Assembly (NCBI RefSeq): GCF_036850765.1
Contig: NC_089493.1
Coordinates: 187,087,140 to 187,151,139, forward strand
Origin: Saccopteryx bilineata
Taxonomy: Eukaryota; Chordata; Mammalia; Chiroptera; Emballonuridae
DNA length: 64,000 nt
Direction of reading: 5' to 3'
Below the pieces are notes generated by a model, which did no database searches, was not told the origin of the DNA, and saw only the letters and a program-made list of their open reading frames with translations. Positions 59,825 to 64,000 of this stretch are shown piece by piece. Numbering within the stretch: the stretch's first letter is position 1; each line of letters starts with the position of its first letter. The position numbers and the translations under genes were made by a program.

Positions 59825-60820
59825 ATGCCGATAAGAAAGAGGAAATCGAATATTATGGATACAAAAGAAAGAGAGGTAACACAAAAAGATGTGGAAAAAT
59901 CTATGGAGAAAAGACTTAACATATTGGAAGCCTTGGAGCTAAATGACAGAGAATTTAAAATAGAAATCTTAAAAATACTCAGAGATATACAAGAAAACAC
60001 AGAAAGGCAATATAGGGAGATCAGAAAACAACTCAATGAACACAAAGAATATATTACCAAGGAAATTGAAACTATAAAAACAAATCAAACAGAAATGAAA
60101 AACTCAATTCACGAGCTGAAAAACGAGGTAACAAGCTTAGCTAACAGAACAGCCCAGATTGAAGATAGGATTAGTGAAATAGAAGACAAACAACTTGAGG
60201 CACAACAGAGAGAAGAAGAAAGAGACTCAAAAATAATAAAAAACGAGAAAGCCCTACAGGAATTGTCTGACTCCATCAGAAAGAATAACATAAGAATAAT
60301 AGGTATATCAGAGGGAGAAGAGAAAGAAAATGGAATGGAGAATATACTCAAACAAATAATAGACGAGAACTTCCCAAGCCTGTGGAAAGAACTAAAGCCT
60401 CAAATTCAAGAAGCAAACAGAACACCGAGTTTTCTTAACCCCAACAAACCCACTCCAAGGCACATCATAATAAAGATGACACAAACCAATGACAAAGAAA
60501 AAATTCTCAAGGCAGCCAGGGAAAAGAAGAGTACAACATATAAAGGAAGGCCTATTAGATTATCATCAGATTTCTCAGCAGAAACTCTACAAGTTAGAAG
60601 AGAGTGGACCCCAATATTTAAAGCCCTGAAAGAGAGGAACTTTCAGCCAGGAATACTATACCCATCAAAGCTATCCTTCAAGTATGAAGGAGATATAAAA
60701 ACATTCACAAATACAGAAAAGATGAGAGAATTTATCAACAGAAAGCCCCCACTCCAGGAAATACTAAAGGGGGTTTTCCAACCAGATTCAAAGAACAAAA
60801 GAAAACAACACCACAAGTAA
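59825..60820 (+). CDS. L1 ORF1 protein (RNA-binding chaperone), intact
   Basis: A full 331-residue reading frame. ORF1p coats L1 RNA as a trimer and acts as a nucleic-acid chaperone in the cytoplasmic ribonucleoprotein. A basic N-terminus (MPIRKRKSN) is followed by a long charged coiled coil (about 20-152, heptad-like with many E/K/I/L), an RRM (about 153-250, containing NNIRIIGISEG and TPRHIII) and the C-terminal domain (251-331) with SAETLQVRREW and YPSKLSF. The usual 'REKG' near the RRM end is REKK here (232-235). The length is close to human ORF1p (338). The ATG chosen is the first in frame after the T-rich leader. No stop or frameshift is visible. This is mobile-element protein, not a host gene. 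Confidence 0.95.
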   Translation: MPIRKRKSNIMDTKEREVTQKDVEKSMEKRLNILEALELNDREFKIEILKILRDIQENTERQYREIRKQLNEHKEYITKEIETIKTNQTEMKNSIHELKNEVTSLANRTAQIEDRISEIEDKQLEAQQREEERDSKIIKNEKALQELSDSIRKNNIRIIGISEGEEKENGMENILKQIIDENFPSLWKELKPQIQEANRTPSFLNPNKPTPRHIIIKMTQTNDKEKILKAAREKKSTTYKGRPIRLSSDFSAETLQVRREWTPIFKALKERNFQPGILYPSKLSFKYEGDIKTFTNTEKMREFINRKPPLQEILKGVFQPDSKNKRKQHHK

Positions 60821-61145
60821 CAGCTCCACCAAAAACACAATAAAACCAAACTTAAACTGTGACAACAAAGGAAAAAAAGGGGGGAGAGGATGGAGATTAA
60901 CAGTAGCAAAGGACGATGAAGTGCAGAAATACTTATAAGATAGGGTACTACAATGAATATGGTAGGTACCCTTTTCATTACTTAATGGTAACCACCCTTG
61001 AAAAAACCACCACAAAAACACTGGACTTAAAAAAGGTAGCAACAGAGGAAAGAAGTATGGAACACAAACAAACAAAAACAAATGATAGAAAAACAAAAGA
61101 GAAGAATCAAACTAGATACAAAACTAACAGAAAGCAATTTATAAA
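60821..61145 (+). other. L1 inter-ORF spacer with a short ORF overlapping the ORF2 start
   Basis: 325 nt separate the ORF1 stop from the ORF2 ATG, far more than the 63 nt of human L1. An open frame of 78 codons (60916-61152, starting ATG) runs through the spacer in a third frame and stops at TAG 61150-61152, four bases past the A of the ORF2 ATG (61146-61148). The predicted peptide is Lys/Thr-rich with no domain. It may be chance in A-rich sequence, or it may deliver ribosomes to ORF2. Confidence 0.6.
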
Positions 61146-64000
61146 ATGGTAGTAGGGAACCCACAAGTGTCAATAATTACACTAAATGTAAATGGATTAA
61201 ACTTACCAATAAAAAGACACAGAGTAGCAGAATGGATTAAAAAAGAAAATCCAACTATATGCTGCCTACAAGAAACACATCTAAGCAACAAGGATAAAAA
61301 CAAATTCAAAGTGAAAGGCTGGAAAACAATACTCCAAGCAAACAACAGCCAAAAAAAGGCAGGTGTAGCAATTCTCATATCTAATAATGCTGACTACAAG
61401 ACAGAAAAAGTACTCAGAGACAAAAATGGTCATTTCATAATGATTAAGGGGAAGTTGAATCAAGAAGACATAACAATCCTTAATATATATGCACCAAACC
61501 AAGGAGCACCAAAATATATAAGACAGCTACTTATTGACCTTAAAACAAAAACTAACAAAAATACAATCATACTTGGAGACCTCAATACACCGCTGACGGC
61601 TCTAGATCGGTCATCCAAACAAAGAATCAACAAAGACATAGTGGCCTTAAACAAAATACTAGAACACCTGGATATGATAGACATCGACAGGACACTTCAT
61701 CCCAAAGCGACAGAGTATACATTTTTCTCTAGTGTACATGGAACATTCTCAAGAATTGACCATATGTTGGGCCACAAAGACAATATCAGCAAATTTAGAA
61801 AAATTGAAATTGTACCAAGCATATTTTCTGATCATAAAGCCTTGAAACTAGAATTCAACTGCAAAAAAGAGGGGGAAAAACCCACAAAAATGTGGAAACT
61901 AAACAACATACTTCTAAAAAATGAATGGGTCAAAGAAGAAATAAGCACAGAGATCAAAAGATATATACAGACAAATGAAAATGAAAATACGACATATCAG
62001 AATCTCTGGGATGCAGCAAAAGCAGTAATAAGAGGAAAGCTCATATCACTTCAGGCCTATATGAACAAACAAGAGAGAGCCGAAGTAAACCACTTAACTT
62101 CACACCTTAAGGAACTAGAAAAAGAAGAACAAAGACAACCCAAAACCAGCCGAAGAAAGGAGATAATAAAAATCAGAGCAGAAATAAATGAAATAGAGAA
62201 CAGAAAAACTATAGAAAAAATCAATAAAACAAGGAGCTGGTTCTTTGAAAAGATCAACAAAATTGACAAACCCTTGGCAAGACTCACCAAGGAAAAAAGG
62301 CACAGGACTCAAATAAATAAAATCCAAAATGAAAGAGGAGAGATCACCACAGACATCATAGATATACAAAGAATTATTGTAGAATACTATGAAAAATTAT
62401 ATGCCACCAAATACAATAATCTAGAAGAAATGGATAAATTCCTAGAACAATACAACCTTCCTAGACTGAGTCATGAAGAAGCAGAAAGCCTAAACAGACC
62501 AATCAGCAGGGAGGAAATAGAAAAAACTATTAAAAACCTCCCCAAAAATAAAAGTCCAGGCCCAGACGGTTATACTAATGAATTTTATCAAACATTCAAA
62601 GAAGACTTGGTTCCTATTCTACTCAAAGTCTTCCAAAAAATTGAAGAAGAAGCCATACTTCCAAACACATTCTATGAGGCCAACATAACCCTCATACCAA
62701 AACCTGGCAAGGATGGCACAAAGAAAGAAAACTACAGACCAATATCTCTAATGATTACAGATGCTAAAATACTAAACAAAATACTGGCAAACTGAATACA
62801 ACAACATATTAAAAAAATAATACATCATGATCAAGTGGGATTCATCCCAGAATCTCAAGGATGGTTCAACATACGCAAAACGGTTAACATAATACACCAT
62901 ATCAACAAAACAAAGAACAAAAACCACATGATCTTATCAATAGATGCAGAAAAGGCTTTTGATAAAATACAACACAATTTTATGTTTAAGACTCTCAACA
63001 AAATGGGTATAGAAGGAAAATATCTCAACATGATAAAGGCCATATATGATAAACCATCAGCCAACATCCTATTAAACGGCATAAAACTGAGGACTTTCTA
63101 CCTTAAATCAGGAACAAGACAGGGTTGTCCACTCTCTCCACTCTTATTTAACGTGGTGCTAGAAGTTCTGGCCAGAGCAATCAGACAAGACAAAGAAATA
63201 AAAGGCATCCATATCGGAAAAGAAGAAGTAAAGCTATCACTTTTTGCTGATGATATGATCCTATACATCGAAAACCCGAAAGACTCCACAAAAAGATTAT
63301 TAGAAACAATAAACCAATACAGTAAGGTCGCAGGATACAAAATTAACATACAAAAGTCCATAGCCTTTCTATATGCCAACAATGAAATATTAGAAAACGA
63401 ACTCAAAAAAATAATCCCCTTCACGATTGCAACAAAAAAAATAAAATACCTAGGAATAAACATAACAAAGAACGTAAAGGACCTATATAATGAAAATTAC
63501 AAAGCATTGTTAAGGGAAATCGAAAAAGATACAATGAGATGGTAAAATATTCCTTGTTCTTGGATAGGAAGAATAAATATTATCAAAATGGCCATATTAC
63601 CCAAAGCAATATACAAATTTAATGCAATTCCCATCGAAATCCCTATGAGATTTTTTAAAGGAATGGAACAAAAAATCATCAGATTTATATGGAACTATAA
63701 AAAACCCCGAATAGCCAAAACAATCCTAAGGAAAAAGAATGAAGCTGGGGGCATTACAATACCTGACTTTAAACTATATTATAGGGCCACGATAATCAAA
63801 ACAGCATGGTATTGGCAGAAAAATAGACACTCAGACCAATGGAACAGAATAGAAAGCCCAGAAATAAAACCACATATATATGGTCAAATAATCTTTGATA
63901 AAGGGGCCAACAACACACAATGGAGAAAAGAAAGCCTCTTCAACAAATGGTGTTGGAAAAACTGGAAAGCCACATGCAAAAGAATGAAACTCGACTACAG
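61146..64000 (+). pseudogene. L1 ORF2 (endonuclease-reverse transcriptase), two nonsense changes, partial
   Basis: ORF2p nicks target DNA and reverse-transcribes L1 RNA at the nick. The endonuclease domain (1-238) keeps N14, E43, Y115, D145, N147, D205, D229 and H230, although the block around D145 reads GDLNTP rather than GDFNTP. The reverse-transcriptase domain shows [34 protein letters not shown] and the catalytic FADD at residues 700-703 (63243-63254), the same numbering as human ORF2p. Two in-frame stops break it: TGA at codon 550 (62793-62795), where arginine (CGA) is expected, and TAA at codon 800 (63543-63545), where lysine is expected. The frame is otherwise open to the window end at codon 951, so there is no frameshift. 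The protein from this copy would be truncated and inactive. Confidence 0.95.

Larger units (their letters stand above)
57574..64000 (+). mobile_element. LINE-1, 5' three-quarters, runs off the window
   Basis: A complete 5' end, long 5' UTR, intact ORF1, spacer and the first 951 codons of ORF2 are present in one orientation with no insertion. The 3' quarter of ORF2 (cysteine-rich C-terminus), 3' UTR, poly-A and target duplication lie beyond the window. The low number of disabling changes (two stops, no frameshift, over about 3.85 kb of coding DNA) indicates a recent insertion of a lineage-specific L1 family. Confidence 0.96.

Noticed and set aside
59821..60351. Antisense hydrophobic open frames opposite L1 ORF1 and ORF2
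   Set aside because: Reverse translation of A-rich coding DNA gives Phe/Leu/Ile/Ser-rich frames. No independent support.
1..64000. CRISPR arrays, bacterial-type operons or phage modules
   Set aside because: None present. Direct repeats found are SINE target duplications, TIRs or microsatellites, and the sequence is clearly mammalian.

Overview
This window is mammalian nuclear DNA, almost certainly from a bat, and probably from a horseshoe-bat-type lineage (Rhinolophidae/Hipposideridae). The main reason is a dense set of tRNA-derived SINEs. One type has heads close to GCCCTGGCCGGTTGGCTCAG and long 3' bodies (the Rhin-1 type as I recall it). A second type has heads reading CTGACCAGGTGGTGGCGCAG. 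A few copies of a shorter bat-wide VES-like SINE are also present. This assignment rests on recognition from memory, not on a search. I found no host protein-coding exon, no functional RNA gene and no CRISPR array. The window reads as a gene desert or a large intron, AT-rich and built from layers of transposable elements.

Layout. 1-21 kb: AT-rich unique DNA with a solo MaLR-type LTR (1760-2173), five long type A SINEs (4134, 8910, 15718, 17981 and 19087), two antisense type B SINEs (7110 and 14652), several MIR fragments, an old LINE 3' end (15240-15640) and a U6 snRNA pseudogene (17012-17118, minus). 21.06-23.95 kb: a nearly complete but dead hAT DNA transposon on the minus strand, with a decayed BED-finger/RNase H/hATC transposase gene that is itself split by a SINE with a 13-bp target duplication. 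24-33.7 kb: mostly unique sequence, with SINEs, MIRs, a G-rich block and a candidate conserved noncoding stretch near 27.55 kb. 33.7-40.2 kb: a long ancient LINE in antisense, interrupted by a 597-bp Tc1/mariner-like element, by SINEs and by a pyrimidine microsatellite. 40-57 kb: unique DNA, further LINE 3' ends, SINEs, a second mariner-like copy (53253-53852) and a SINE whose tail has grown into a (GGAA)n/(GGGA)n array.

57.57-64.0 kb: the 5' three-quarters of a young LINE-1 on the plus strand. It has a promoter-like 5' end with TGACGTCA, a CpG-rich then T-rich 5' UTR of about 2.25 kb, an intact 331-codon ORF1, a 325-nt spacer, and an ORF2 that is open to the window edge except for two in-frame stop codons (550 and 800). 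All the endonuclease and reverse-transcriptase residues I looked for are present. This is the most gene-like object in the window.

What works together here is parasite biology. L1 machinery supplies the retrotransposition of the SINEs, and probably of the U6 copy. The hAT and mariner-like elements are cut-and-paste elements, the latter amplified as an internally deleted derivative that still carries a DNA-binding-domain reading frame. I found no convincing undescribed system. The points most worth following up are the domain-retaining mariner derivative, the short spacer ORF whose stop overlaps the L1 ORF2 start, and the GGAA microsatellites born from SINE tails.
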